A stretch of 64,000 nucleotides of DNA from Dacryopinax spathularia (GCA_037974965.1 JBBPFI010000012.1:930001-994000), one strand, 5' to 3'. Shown: positions 33,514-46,074, numbered from the stretch's first letter. A program made the numbers and translations. The notes: generated from the letters alone by a model not told the origin.

Positions 33514-36500
33514 CTTGGTTGGCGTGTCCTTGCTCTGCTGGGGATGGGATGGGTTGTCGTTGGATCGTTGGATCAGGGGGTCGAAGGAGGTGGGGTAGGG
33601 TGGTCGAGGAGGCGAGGATGGGACGAATAGTAGGAGATTAGGACGCGTAGATCCCCTCGGATGGTGGTGTCGTAGTCGTCGTTTATTCGATCGTATCGTA
33701 TCGTCCTTTCGTTTGCACCTCGTCCGCAGAACAGAATGCAGAATTGTGTTCCTCGGTCCCGCCTTCCAAACTCCAAATATATACGTCCCCCTCTTTCCCC
33801 GCACTCCCACTCTGGACTAGATCTGCCCAATGCTTGTGACTCGTGAGCAGCCGTGTTCACCCGTGAGTCCCTCGTCCTCTCGTGTCCGACCCGTGCCTGA
33901 CGCAGCTCGATCCGGCAAAGCGTGCAAGCTCCGATACGGGGATGACGAGCGATGGTAGGACGTCGTCTGGGGAGAGTTTGGGGGAGGGGGAGTAAGGCCG
34001 AGAGAGGCGCCTTGAGGCGAGCCTAGGGAAGTTGTGCTGAGAGGAGTAAGGGAGGCTCGGGGGGATACTCGGCGTTATTCTTCCAACCTGAACCAACTAA
34101 GTTGGCGGTCGTCCCTGAACGTACAGTAGTTCTTCCAGTCCGGTTCATGGCGGTAATTTACGGTACGAACAAGTCTTGTGCAAGGTCTTCACTGTACCCA
34201 ACAGGTATTTGCGGTGGTCTTATGGCACGGTACGGAGTAGTGGGTGGCCTGTTGGACTTGGTGGGGTGGAGTTGGATAGGCATGAAGGGAAGAGGGTTCA
34301 GTTCGTAGCGACGCGTCTGACACGACGCTCCAGACGATCATCATCTTGCACTGGCAAGTCTTGTGCATCGCTGTCGACTCAACAACCGTACACACCTCTT
34401 AGTGCGTTCTTGCCTCAAGGTATGGCTGTAAATGAGCGTGCATTATGGTGTCTACCACCGCTAGAGTTGCAAGACATCGCTGATTTGTTGGGATAAGAGG
34501 CGAGGAACCACCAGCATATTTTGGGGAAAAGAGGCGAGATTTCATAAGAGGGGCTGATTGGCAAAACCACGATGAAATCCATACGAGCGCTCGCAGCCCG
34601 AATGTGAGCCTCTCTACGAAGCAGCTATCGGATAAACAATGGAGCGTTCACCCCTCCTCGTCTTCCAGGCTTAGTACCAACCAGGTAGAGCCCCTCATCG
34701 ATATGTAAAGCGTCCCTACGTTGTCTCACTCTCATCCAACACGGCAGGAGACGAGCCCTACAAGCCAGATAACAATCACCATCCCAAGGATAAGCAAAGA
34801 CATGGACGACCGAGAGGAACGGATGTGTGACGATGTTCAAGTCCGCAGCGGAGGTTTCGGATGTCCATCGCCCGGAACCGAAGCGCCGCTTTCCATTCCA
34901 ATCGCACGTCAACGCACATTCCAACCGACGCTCTCCCTCATAACATCCCGCTCCCACACCCTTTTCCCCCTCCTTTACCTCCCGAACATGCCTCCACAAC
35001 CACATTCTTGACGAGTCGCAATGTACAGTCCCGTTGTGGATAGCCCGGGTTTCGACAATGCGTCACACTGATGGGCTTGGATTGCTTCCATCCCCGAGTC
35101 GCACCCGCACCCACTCACGTCACTATCAATATTGGTATCGTCGATATCGTACAGCCCATCATTACGCGACTCCGACCGATGTCAAAACAAACTTGACTGA
35201 TCAGGGACGTAAACAGCTGGCTGTCAGCTTGCGAAAGAAGCTTTGACAGGTTGACAAGCAACGAGGATGAGGGTGCGCGTGCCGAGCTGTTTGTAGAAAG
35301 GCTTGCCATTCTAGGCGGAGGGACACACCCATTCAGGATGAACAGAGGGGGATCGAAGGGCATGCACTCGTGCAGGACTGTCTGTGGATCCGATTACACT
35401 GCCATATCCGGATCCACGATCAAGCAGACGGTCGATCGGGGTCACTTGATCCGTCGTCTGTGGTCTGCCGGCCCGCTGGACCCACGCAAACAAATCATCA
35501 GACCAACCGCGATCAACTCACTCCTTGTCCAAATCGGAACAGACGACATTGTGCTCCTGCGCGGGAGGATAGCCTGAATGGTCGACAAGCCAGCTCAGAG
35601 CCGGACTCGAGCTTGAGAAGCCTTTGTACGACCTCTGCTGGCAGAGTCCGCGCCTTTCATCCTGTCAGATACGCTCGAGGTTGCCGCCATCAGCCCCTAA
35701 AGTATGTCCGTCTGGATCAAGAAACACAAGAGAAGCAACGGATAGGAGCTCGTCATTCAGCTTTTTCGGGCAGGTCTCGCTGACGTGCGCTCGGCTCCGG
35801 AAAGCCGCGCATGTCCCGAACACGTTGCAGGCGCGTGCCTCCGCGGGTATGGCGCAAACATCCATCTTCCTCCGTGCCTAGCCTGATATGCTTCTTGCTT
35901 CCTTCCTTACCACAAAAGGACGAAGCCCGACCTTCTGTGGATATGTGGGTCCGCTGCAATGCCACATTGTCATTAATCACTCACCCGTCTATTCAGTTGC
36001 TCTGCGTCTTTCCCGACAATAAGGGTCTTACCAGATCCTGGAACGTCAGCGAGATCTCCAAGCTGCAGGAGCCGTAGTCAGCCAAGGCACCACCACCCAA
36101 TGGACGGGTGATTCTCGAGACAACATCGCATTTACCGCATACGTCAACGGATTGTATCGTGTGTTGGCAGCTCCTACGCCTGGCAGCCAATACCGATCTC
36201 GAAAGTGTGGACGAACCCCTTCAATCTGGCTATTGTAATGGCCGCATTCACTTCCCACTGGCCTTGTGACCATTTCGGCTCGCCTGCTCCCCGCGGTATG
36301 AATTCGTCATGCTCATTCTGGGATATCACACGGCCGTCGGCAGTGGGCTATCGCATGCAAAAGGGTGACTTCTTGAATTGTCCCGCGGGGCGACGTCCAC
36401 CGAGCGGAGACTTTCTTGCACCGCTCTTCCCGGCCAAGCGTACAACACACATCGCATTCTTGGCCCCGCCATCCACCCGGGAAGACAGGCGCAAGTCTGC

Positions 36501-36921
36501 GCGCTTATCAGTTCTTCGCCCGATCTAGACGACTTGTTGATAGAGTTGTGCCGGACACATGTGCACAAAAGCGCCCGGGAAGATCACGGATCTTTCGTTT
36601 CCTATTTACGGCTCCATACGCTCCAAATATGGTCGCGAACTTTCACGTTCTTCGGGCATCTCGAGCATCATCATGGGCTATGCTGCGCTGGGTTGGTCCC
36701 TCTCAGTCTCCCCTAGCCCCTCATGGATGTATGATGACATGTCCTTTAGGTCGGTCCAGGAACCGCTCCGGGTCTCCTCCAAGCGCTCCACCCATGCACA
36801 TCATAAATAGTATCCATGGCATGTCTCCACATCTCGATCTTCCTGGGGGGCTATATACGTCGTCGTCGTACAAGCTCGATCTGCCCCTATCCTTCTCTCG
36901 TAATCGCTCCCAGAACGAACC
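33514..36921. other. 3.4-kb stretch with no recognised gene
   Basis: Overlapping open frames up to 189 codons on both strands (for example 36416-36985 plus, 34625-35005 minus) have Arg/Ser-biased random composition and no known motif. A short plus-frame segment near 36060-36200 (TTTQWTGDSRDNIAFTAYVN) looks more protein-like but cannot be extended. The end of this stretch contains the promoter of the terpene-cyclase gene. Confidence 0.35.
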
Positions 36922-38821
36922 ATGTCAACGACATCAGCACCGAAATCGGCTATGCCGAAGTCACCTTCTCTGGCTCGCTTTCTAGAGAAGTTCCTTCCAA
37001 AGTCGCATTCCTCGCAAAGCTTGAACAAGAAAGATAGAAAGACACCGTTAGCGGCAGACAAGGACGTGAAGGACGTGAAGAAGCTCAAAGAGCATCGGCG
37101 GCAAACGATAACTCTCGTCCTGAACGACCGTACTTCCTCTGATGGGTCGTCGGAGCACCACAATGCTGCCGCGGATGCCAAGGGGCTTCGGCGAAGCGGC
37201 AGTGTAACTGCAACTGATGGTGCGTACCTGAGATGACCAAACGGGACCTTTCAAATGAGACGATCTGCCAGCAACGGCCGTTGCCACAGTACCGCCTACT
37301 ACCGCTCCAACACCGCCACCAAGCTACACCCAACCATATGATACGATCATCTTCGACATCGGAGATGTGCTCTTCACATGGGAACCGGTCCCGAATCATG
37401 CCATCCCGGCCGCGACCTTCAAGCTCATCCTCCGCTCTCATGCCTTCTACGAATACGAATGCGGAAAGCTCACGGAAGACGAGTTCTATCGAGTCACCGC
37501 CGAGCGGTTGAATGTCCCATTTGAGGACGTACAATCTGCATTCCACGGAGCTCGAGAAAGTCTAGCGCCCAACCCCTTAATGCCGCCTCTTATTCGGAAG
37601 CTGAAGGAGAATCATAAAATCCTCGCTGGGAGCAACATCTCCAAACCTGATTTTGAGTGGCTGCGGAATAGGCCGGGCTTCGACTGGGAAGTGTTCGATC
37701 ATATTCACACTTCCTTCGCCATTGGTGCGAGGAAGCCAGATTTGGCGTTCTTCCGCGCAGTATTGGAGGCCAAGAAACTCGATCCTTCCCGGACGATTTT
37801 CATCGACGACAAGGTCGAGAATGTTTTAACGGCCAAATCGCTTGGTGTGGCTGGCTTCGTTTTCCGAGATCAGGAAAGCGCTGTCCGGACATTATGGGCT
37901 ATGTGCGCTGATCCGATAGAGCGTGGGTGGCAGTGGATCGAGTCGAATAAAGGCAAGATGCATGCATTCACTGGTGCAGGGAAGGATGTCGAGGAGAACT
38001 TTACGCAGATGCTCATTCTTGAGCTGACGGGCCGAGAGTGAGTATATTGACTCTCTGGGAGTCATGTTTTTAACCTTCCGAGCAGGGACATCGTCGATTA
38101 CGTCAAGTACGACAGGCTGTTCCACTTCTATCAAGGGGATAAGCAGCCCACCATCAAGGAATTCCCGTATGACATGGACACGACCTCTGTCGGGCTTTCA
38201 GTCTGCCCACATATCAAGCCAGAAACGCGCCACGACGTTATGAACGAGATCTTGACCTACCTAAACCAAGACGGGATTGTGCAGACCTACTTCGATCGGA
38301 AACGGCCGCGTATCGACCCGATTGTCTGCTGCAATGTTCTCACCTTATTCTACTCCAATGGACGAGGTGCAGAGCCACAACTGCAGAAGACCAAAGCTTG
38401 GGTGGTGGACGTCCTGAATACACGGGCGTATCTGGGTGGCACGACGTACTACCACTGCCCCGAAGCTTTCCTCTACTTCTTCGCAAGACTTCTATCGCAC
38501 AGCCCCGAATTCCATGCCCAGCACTCCGAGACACTCGTGAAACGCATCCGAGAGCGGGTCGGCACACCTTCTGAAGCGTGCGGGCTTGCCCTGCGGCTGC
38601 TTCTCTGTACACAGTACGATATCGACCCCGCGCAGGACTTCAAGCTGCTTTTGCTTGCTCAAGAAGCCGACGGGGGATGGCCTGCTGGAGGATTTTACCG
38701 ATATCCGGGGAACGGAATCATGATCGGGCACCGTGGTTGGGTGACCTGTGTGGCACTTGAGGCCATCAAGCGGGCACGAGAACGAGGTTGGAGTGCGGAC
38801 TTGAAGGAGGTAATCTGCTAG
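36922..38821 (+). CDS. HAD-like / class II terpene cyclase fusion (drimane-synthase type)
   Basis: Three exons (36922-37219, 37272-38037, 38086-38821) give 599 residues. A basic, Ser-rich extension of about 100 residues with no known domain precedes a HAD-like domain. That domain has YDTIIFDIGDVLFTW with the candidate nucleophile Asp128, LAGSNIS, GARKPDLAFF and FIDDKVENVLTAKSLG (Asp278-Asp279). The C-terminal half resembles the beta domain of terpene cyclases. It has the protonating DxDTT motif (DMDTT, residues 384-388) and late repeats such as EADGGWPAGGFYRYPG. Fungal proteins with this architecture (AstC, DrtB, AncC) cyclise farnesyl diphosphate to drimane sesquiterpenes and remove the diphosphate with the HAD domain. 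Here the residue two after the HAD nucleophile is Gly, not Asp, so phosphatase activity is uncertain. Confidence 0.88.
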
Positions 38822-39368
38822 AACGTTAGACCGAGGATGAGCGTAGCGATGTTGTCTCATGTCCCTCCCACTGGACTTTCTATACTTTTCTCCTGTTGTC
38901 GTGTACTATTTGTGCTTTCAAGTGGATCTTCTAACGTTATGCAAGGTTTCGCTTGCCCTAGAGCTTGCCGGAGTAATTCTAGTATGTACGGCTCTGTTCG
39001 TCTTTTCCAGGTCACAACGTCTGCGGGTCGACCAGAATTCAACCACATTCCTGCTACTGGGATCCCAATGATGAGCCATGAGCAGACGCGGCGGCACTCG
39101 TCAGAAGTTCTCATGGAATAAGTGCCCTACGATTACTGTTACAACTGGAGCGCATACAGATAACACATACAACAGCAGACATGACAGGTCATGCGAATAA
39201 TGTGGAGGAATACGGATATCGTTCATCTTTCCCTCCCCATCCCATATCATTCCGATCCAGCCAAAAAATAATCCAAAGAAACCCCCAAAAAAAAGAGGAG
39301 AAAGCAAGCCACCACCTTGTGGCGAAGCATACATCCATGAAAGCAAAAGATATGTAGTAGAACGTGTG
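38822..39368. other. Convergent intergenic stretch
   Basis: About 550 bases between two converging stops (terpene cyclase plus strand, DUF6533 gene minus strand). It is A/C-rich around 39260-39300 with a short poly-A run. Nothing coding recognised. Confidence 0.45.
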
Positions 39369-41113
39369 TTATCGCGCAGCCGGCGCAGGTCGCTCAATAT
39401 CGATCAGCTCGACCGTCGTAGCCCACGTGGTCATCATCTCTTGTTTTCGTCTTGAAGTCCAGCGCGTACGCCAGGGAGGAGGCGTGATGAGCTCGGCGGT
39501 ATGATCCATTGGGGTGGGTTGCGTCGGGATGGCCGTGACTTGACCCATGGACTTCAGATTGAGGTATAGCCGGCAAGCCTGCAAAACGGGATCAGCCTGG
39601 TATACACGCTTGCCCCGCAGGCAATAACATACCGCTATAGGGCTGATGACGACACACCACCTAGAAGTCACAGTGTGAGACATTACTCAGGAGAAGTAGC
39701 ACGGGACTCACGGCAACGCGGCCAGCTGCAGACCGGGTCTTGATGTAAGTGAAAACACCATAATCACAAGTATGGCGGACGATGCTACACAGGCCATTAG
39801 TCCTCGCGCTCTAGGCTCCGTATAGCAGAACATACTGAACACCCTATCATTGTTGTTAGCCATGAGCAGTGACGAGGAAGGCAAAGTACTGACAAGCCAA
39901 AATAGATCGCCCCATCTCGGATGAGAAGCGAGCTCAGCGTTTCCATCGTCATCCGCTGTGCTTTCCTCCAGCCAGGGAAGAGTTTGGCGAGTGTAAGGGT
40001 GAACATGAGCACTGTCAATACTTTCTCAGTTCTCCCTTCCCCTGCACAAGTGCCAGCACGTACTGTTAAACACCAGAATAGCAACACTACAAGGCGTTCG
40101 TAAGAGTCAGATAGGGAAGGAAGAAGGATGAGAAGACGCACGCAACAATGCTGTAATTCCAATCCGGCACCCCAGTTGCCCCCAAGCAACCGAAATTGTC
40201 CGCGTCCTCCGGCTGGTTATTGTGTATCGAGATCTGGAACTCCCAGATGAAGAGTGCCACTTCGAGCTGGTTTGCGTGTCAGCCAACATGCGTCGTATCA
40301 GATCTCTTAGGGCGTACCATTATCAGTACTGCGCAGATGGCTGTGAGCAACTGTGATATGAGGAGAGATGGGCAAGGACGTACGGACGAAACAGCTTAAC
40401 AGGCCGCGTTTGAGTATTATGTCCCTAAACCAAAGGGTGGTGCCCGCGGTGCTGTATATCGCGCATACACGGACGAGGAGGAGGCTGTCGGCCGAGAGGG
40501 AGGAGAGGATGAAGAAGCTGTCGATCGACGGCACGTCAGCTTACACGAACGAAAGGTTGGGTTCTGGAGCATACCAGTATTCGACGGCGTTGAATACTCG
40601 ACAACTGAGACGCATGAGGACATGTATGCGGCGGGCGATTTGTGGACTTACAACTAGAAGGGATCAGGAATCGTTATATGCATAAAGGCTGAATGCACGC
40701 ACTCCATTATCCTCATTCGTGGATGAAACGATCGTCACCAGCCTACCCAACCTCCGCATCAGCATCTCCCCACACCTCAACCCATAACGACAGCCAGGGA
40801 AAACACAAGAAAGGGAGACTCACAACGACAGCCCGAACCCTCCATACCGCGAGATAAGGTACAACGCCTTCGGCACCGTCCATTTCTTCGTCCATACGAG
40901 CTGGGACTCGGAGTCGAGCGTAATTACGATTTCGTAGAGGAACATGGCGCTTGCTGCCCCTGAGTTTTGGTTAGTATCAGCCTGATCCCGAATGTGTCCA
41001 GGGAGTGGGAGGAGGAGGGAGAGGAAGGGAAGGGGGTGGGACGTACATCGTCCTTGGAGGTTGGCGGTGATATCTGCATCTGCCCAAAGGGATGGATCGG
41101 TATCGTTCGGCAT
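39369..41113 (-). CDS. DUF6533-domain multi-pass membrane protein
   Basis: Many short exons on the minus strand, beginning 41113-41047 and 40959-40824 and ending with the long exon at 39576-39369. The second exon carries the DUF6533 signature, AMFLYEIVITLDSESQLVW followed by KKWTVPKALYLISRYG. Further helices are readable in later exons: LLILSSLSADSLLLVRVCAIY, then VALFIWEFQ, then MACVASSAILVIMVFSL. A conserved cytoplasmic loop KLFPGWRKAQRMTMETLSSL precedes LIRDGAIYFG. The C-terminal tail is hydrophilic. This seven-helix family is abundant in Agaricomycetes and has no assigned function; a receptor-like role has been guessed from topology only. A truncated paralogue lies about 3 kb upstream at 43950-44870. 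Confidence 0.8.
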
Positions 41114-43949
41114 CTCGCCGACTCGTAGATCTTGGGAGCCAGACGCCGCGCCGGTTCAAGGCGAGTTGCAAATAGGGAGCGTGAGGTGAGCAGTGCTGGG
41201 ATAGGTAGACGGGTACAGGGATGGGTGGCTGGTGGGCGAAGAGTTGGGCGGTCGTCTTCCCTCAAGGCTCGCGGAGGCTAAGGCTGGTGTTATGCAGCCC
41301 ACAAGCCTGGGAGTCTGATATCAACGACGCTTCTCGAAATATCTCTCCTCCTCGCTCGCGTGGCAATCGCTGAGCCGCTAATCCCACACCTCCAGAAGAT
41401 CGCTCCTACAGGTAAGCGCGGTGAGACCACTTCTTTCGAACTACCGATCCTGGTTGTGGCTGAGTGGACCGCGTGGGTGGAGTGGTGATACGCCTCTTTT
41501 GATGGGTTGATAAGGTTGTTGCCTGTCCGGTACTGGCCGGGATGATCCGTTGTTGCAGGGCGATGAGGCGGGCAGGAGGGGTAGGATCTTGGTCTGGCGG
41601 GTTGTGGGCCAAAGAACGCAGGTAGTTATGATGGAGTTGATGGTGGTTGTATGCGGGCAAGTATGGGGAGGTCGTGTGCGGCGTCTGCTCCTATGTCTCC
41701 AGCTACGGGTATCCCCGGCGGTCTATCCGTCCCGTCGGTTCGGGATTGCTGAAGATGGGAGGAGGGTCGACGTCACGCACCGCCCTGCAGATCACCACGG
41801 AAGAGACGGATATATGCCTCTTCGACGCGGTGCAGCGACTCGAGCAATCCCGGCGGCGTGAAAGAACAATTCGACGTTTGCAGGTCGAGGTCAAGAAGAG
41901 AGGACGTCCACAAACTCGTCTCTCGATACTCGCACGAGCAAGCGAGCGAGCGAGCGAGAGCCAAGAATAAAAGGAAAGGATAAAAGGCCGCCGCTCGTAC
42001 CCGCCGCTAGCCGCGCCTGATAGTAGAGTGATATTCCGATATTCCAGATGTCGAGCGGCAAGGGAAGGGAAGCGCGGTTAGATAAGGTCCCAGGCACGCG
42101 CCTGCACCCGTATACCCTTCACCCTGACACGCGGGCGCGAGGGAAGCACGGGCACGGGCACCAGTCCACGAGGACGCGAGGCAGGAGGAAAGGGTTCCGA
42201 ATGCGGGGAGTGGGAGTGGGAGTGGGATTTGGCGCTGGCGATGATGGGGGAGTGGGGAGTGGGCGTCTACCGGATGCTGGGGTTGGTGTTGATGCTGATA
42301 CTGGGGTGTTGATGATGAGACTGCTTGGATCGGGATGACTTGGGGGAGACTTGTGAAAGGGTGGATTGACTTGTAGGTCGCAGAAAGCGGGCGAGAGTAT
42401 GTTACGCCTCGGGGACGGGACTTCAGATTCGACCCCAACCGCAGAGTATCCGACCTTCTCGCAGTACCCGACTGATTCTAGCTCGCCGTACCGTAGGTAA
42501 GGGTAGCCGCACAGGAAAGGGTAGTGTCCGTCTTCTCGGACCCGAGTTCTCCGGGTTTGCACAACCTCCGGAATGCGGGATTTGCGGGAATGTGACAACG
42601 TGACGTCCTCCTATCAGGTTGTTCAGCAAAAGGGTGTGCTCTTGCTGGCGGATTGGCGTACCCTGGCTCGATGATGCTCCAACCCAACCGACCCAAGCCC
42701 AGTCCCGAATCCTCCTCAAACAGCAACCCAAGGCGGCCGACCAGTCGAACGAGCGACCAAGCGTACGGAGGGGAGGACGATAAGCTGCCACTTTCCGCAC
42801 GGTTACTTTCCCGGTAAGATCGTCTGATGCCGTCTGATGGGGAACTGATAGCGGTTGATGGAGCGTGCACGCGACCCTAGCAAGCGGGAGTGGTTGACGT
42901 CGACCGCCAACTAGGCAAGAGGGGCGGAAAAGAAGCTCAACAGCTCCTGCTTGCTTGAGGGAGGATAGCAGCAGCGCCTTGCCAATGTCGGCAGACTCGT
43001 CGTCGTCGTAGCTTATCAGCCCTCCGCCCGCTTCAGACGCTCATGTATCCGATGGACCCGTCCTTCAGCGCTAATGGGCGTTTCTTGCCCTGCCTCTCGG
43101 ATTTAGGAGCCAGAAAACGGGCGGGAAGCCAGAAACGGCTGAGCGATGCCATCGGATTGCGGCTTGAACTGCGGAGGGCTGGGCTGGGCGGCGGGCTTGT
43201 CATAATCAGAGTGGGCGAGCTGTCAGGGCGCTGCAGCTGATTGATGTGCTTGGCGGGAAAGCGGAGGCGGAGGCTGAGGCGGCGAGTAGGGGACCGAAAG
43301 CTAACGTAACAATGATGATGGAGGCGCCACACTGAGCATAAGCATATGCGCGAGTTTTGGAGGGTATCTTGCTCGGATGGCCATGCCGCTCAAAATCAGA
43401 CAATGGGGACGATGAACCGTCCTAAATCAGACAGTGGGATTTTCGTTAGAAGCTGCCAGGAACGGAGGGGCGATTATCGGCTCGAGCCGCCGGCAGCGCA
43501 CGTGATTATCTTGCTTCTCCCAAGGAAGGGAGAGAAGCGCGCGTGGAGCGTGGGACTCGGAGTTCGTTCAACATGCACACTTTGATTTCAACTCGCTGGG
43601 AAGACAACATCACTGCAATGCCTACACCGTTGTGATCGCCTGGGATAGCCACTGCTCAGCGCTGACACTGCGCTTCATGCCTGACCGGTGCGCTTTTGAG
43701 AGGAACAGATACATCGTCTGCAGAAGCCGTCGAAATCCGAGTCAGCCCAATTGCGCACATGAAGCACACTATCCTGCATATCTCTTCACGCTTTGGAAAG
43801 CCTTGCTGGTCGGACGATATCAGATAACCAATCGACTCAAAGGCTGGACAGTGGATACCTAGAACTCCATTTTGCGATGTGTTTCCCGAGCCAGCTGTCC
43901 ACCCTACTTAGCCTGGTCTGATGTCCCCTCCAGCTCGATGCTTGTCTTA
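41114..43949. other. 2.8-kb stretch with no confident gene
   Basis: Short overlapping frames on both strands. A plus-strand frame ending at 41970 (with TEETDICLFDAVQRLEQSRR) and a short minus-strand frame ending at 43033 (with KKRPLALKDGSIGYMSV) look slightly protein-like but have no known motif or exon partners. Simple repeats occur at 41940-41960 (agcg)n and 42205-42230 (gtggga)n. Confidence 0.35.
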
Positions 43950-44870
43950 CGGGTCAGTCTCGAATCCCCAGCTAAGCTGGATCAAAGTCACTCCTCACGC
44001 CCCGCCTCAGTTCGGCGCAGATCAACCAGCTCGACCGAACCACCCCACATACTCCTCTCCTCCTTCTCACCCCTATGCCACCTCCCTCGTGTTCCCGGCC
44101 ATGCCGTAGGCGTATGCGGCCCCGTACTGCCACTGTTGCCTTCCGTCACTTGGGTCACGGTCCGCCCTCCTTGCCCTAGTTACAGACTTGAGGTTCAAAT
44201 ACAGCCTGCATGCCTACACATGTTCATTAGCAATCATTTTGATATCCATATGAGCGGATGAGGGGAAACCGACGGCTACGGGGCTTATGACGCCACACCA
44301 CCTGAAACCAGCTCTGAATCAGCTTGTGCGCTACATAGTGGGAAGGAGGAGGTCGGCGCACGGTAAGGCCGCTAGCTGGAGTCCCGGACGGGCAGTGAGG
44401 GAGAAGACTATGATGACCATGATGGCCGAGGACGCTAATACGCAGCGCAAAGTCCGAAACCTATCAGCGTAGGTCGTCATCTGCATGGAAGGAGGGACGT
44501 ACTGCACACCCTGTTCGCTTCGATGAGTCAGTAGTAAAGGGAAGAAAGGGAAAAGGGAAAGGAACGGACATCGCGAAGTAGATCATCGCCCCGTCACGGA
44601 TGAGCAGCGCGCTCAGCGTCTCTAATGATCGTCGCGCGCTGCGCTTCCCTCCAGCCCGGAAAGAGCTTGACAAGGGTGAGGCCAAACATGATCACACTGC
44701 GATATTTCTTTTTCTTCAAAGACTCCTTTCGGTTGAGGAGCGGGGCGTACGAATCGACGAGCTGAGTGAAATGATTGGACTAGCATTTAGAGCGACCAGC
44801 ATGAGAGCACCATTTCGTAAGGAGCGACAAATTGGGTTGGTCATGGAATGGTCGTCAAGCTGCTCTACAG
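43950..44870 (-). pseudogene. Truncated DUF6533-family paralogue
   Basis: Minus-strand blocks match the C-terminal half of the gene at 39369-41113 in the same order. LTLVKLFPGWREAQR matches LTLAKLFPGWRKAQR, ETLSALLIRDGAMIYFA matches ETLSSLLIRDGAIYFG, and LASSAIMVIIVFSLTARPGLQLAALP matches VASSAILVIMVFSLTSRPGLQLAALP. ACRLYLNLKS is identical. Splice sites between these blocks are mostly kept. The reading frame shifts near 44630 between REAQR and ETLSALL, and the N-terminal half with the DUF6533 signature is missing because PEX11 begins right after. It is therefore a broken duplicate, still fairly close to the intact gene. Confidence 0.75.
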
Positions 44871-45074
44871 AGCTCTTTTTAGGAAGGATGGGAAAGGTTT
44901 GTAAGGAGCTGTACACGCGACGAAAGAACCGGGAGGTTGTAGGAACGACATCACATTAGAAAGACACGCATATATCCAGCATATACTCTTCCCGTTAGGC
45001 TCTCCACCCCTTTCCCACCCTCAACTGGGATAGCAGCCACACAGTGGTGCCTACATGCACGACGAGTCCGCCGC

Positions 45075-46074
45075 TCATTTGCCCGCACTCGCCTTCTGCC
45101 AAGCCTGCCAGAACCCAATCGCCGAAGTGATCGTCCTACACCCCAACACATCAGTCATCCATCCCCCTCAAACATCATCAGCAGCAGCAGCAAAATACAC
45201 TCACCCGCACGCCCCAGCAAACCCATCACTAACACTAACGATCCCCAGATTGCTCGCCGGCAGCCAGAAGTCCAAGCTGTCCATCACGAGTTGGACTTTC
45301 AACCCCTGCCATTCGGCCGCGAGCGCTTGCGCGCGCAGCTTGCGTTCTGCTTCGGGGGTGTTCTTTTCGTAGATGTAGGAATTGAGTTTCTTGCGTTCGG
45401 CGGTGATTTGGGACCACTGCCATATCGTCAATCAAATATGTTCATCAAACGCATGCGGGCGAGGTGTATGAGTACGAGGGAAGAGCAGCACGCACCCTCT
45501 GGAAGAAATGGACCAAACTCAGTCCAATCCCCGCCAACCAGAACCTCTGACTAAGCCTGTTAAACCCGTCCTGCCTCTCCTTGCTCAGCCCGATAAGGCG
45601 GACGCTGCCAGACCAGGAAACATGGTCGAAGAAGAGGAAGCCGGCGTAACCGACCTGCCGCGCGATCTGGGTGATTTGGGCGTAGTTGCCTGGTTGGGCG
45701 GAGGCGGCGAGCTTGAGGGCGGATTGGAGGTGTTCGAGGAATTTGAACATGCGGAGCACTGTTCGTTGTCAGCATCTATCCCATTGCTAACCTCTCCCAC
45801 ATCGCCCGAAGTGAAGGGAGATACAGGGTGGGTCGGGAGAAGGGCAAGACGCACCCTTTCTGGCATTACTAAACACCCCCTTAATCCCATTCCACCTCTT
45901 ACTCTCCTCCACCAACCCCCTCTGCGCATACACATACGCTAGCAAGCGAGCATAATACTGCACAAGACGCTGGAGCTTGTCACGCCCCGTGGTGGTGGAG
46001 AGAACCTTGAGGAACGTGTTGAGCGTTGGGTGGAGGAGGATGTGCGCGAAGGGGTCGAGGACTAGTTTGGACAT
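45075..46074 (-). CDS. PEX11: Peroxisomal membrane protein PEX11
   Basis: Four exons (46074-45855, 45758-45496, 45416-45205, 45135-45075) give 251 residues, the usual length. The start MSKLVLDPFAHILLHPTLN leads into the PEX11 N-terminal amphipathic region STTTGRDKLQRLVQYYARLL. Later features are GYAGFLFFDHVSWSGSVRLIGL, AGIGLSLVHFF, the VQLVMDSLDFWLPASNLG segment and a C-terminal helix ending SAIGFWQAWQKASAGK. The protein inserts into and remodels the peroxisome membrane, driving elongation before fission. Its stop is about 200 bases from the truncated DUF6533 copy, and 391 unremarkable bases separate its start from the fumarase stop. Confidence 0.94.

Noticed and set aside
33514-33810. In-frame 99-codon extension of the alpha/beta hydrolase
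   Set aside because: The extension is Arg/Ser/Pro-rich without homology, while the ATG at 33513 leads directly into the anchor and catalytic region.
36416-36985. 189-codon plus-strand open frame just before the terpene cyclase
   Set aside because: It overlaps the real first exon in another frame, is dominated by Arg, Ser and Pro, and has no recognisable motif.
41647-41970. Plus-strand frame with a helical, basic C-terminal part (LFDAVQRLEQSRRRERTIRR)
   Set aside because: No known motif, no exon partners, and it ends in a simple repeat; coding status unsupported.
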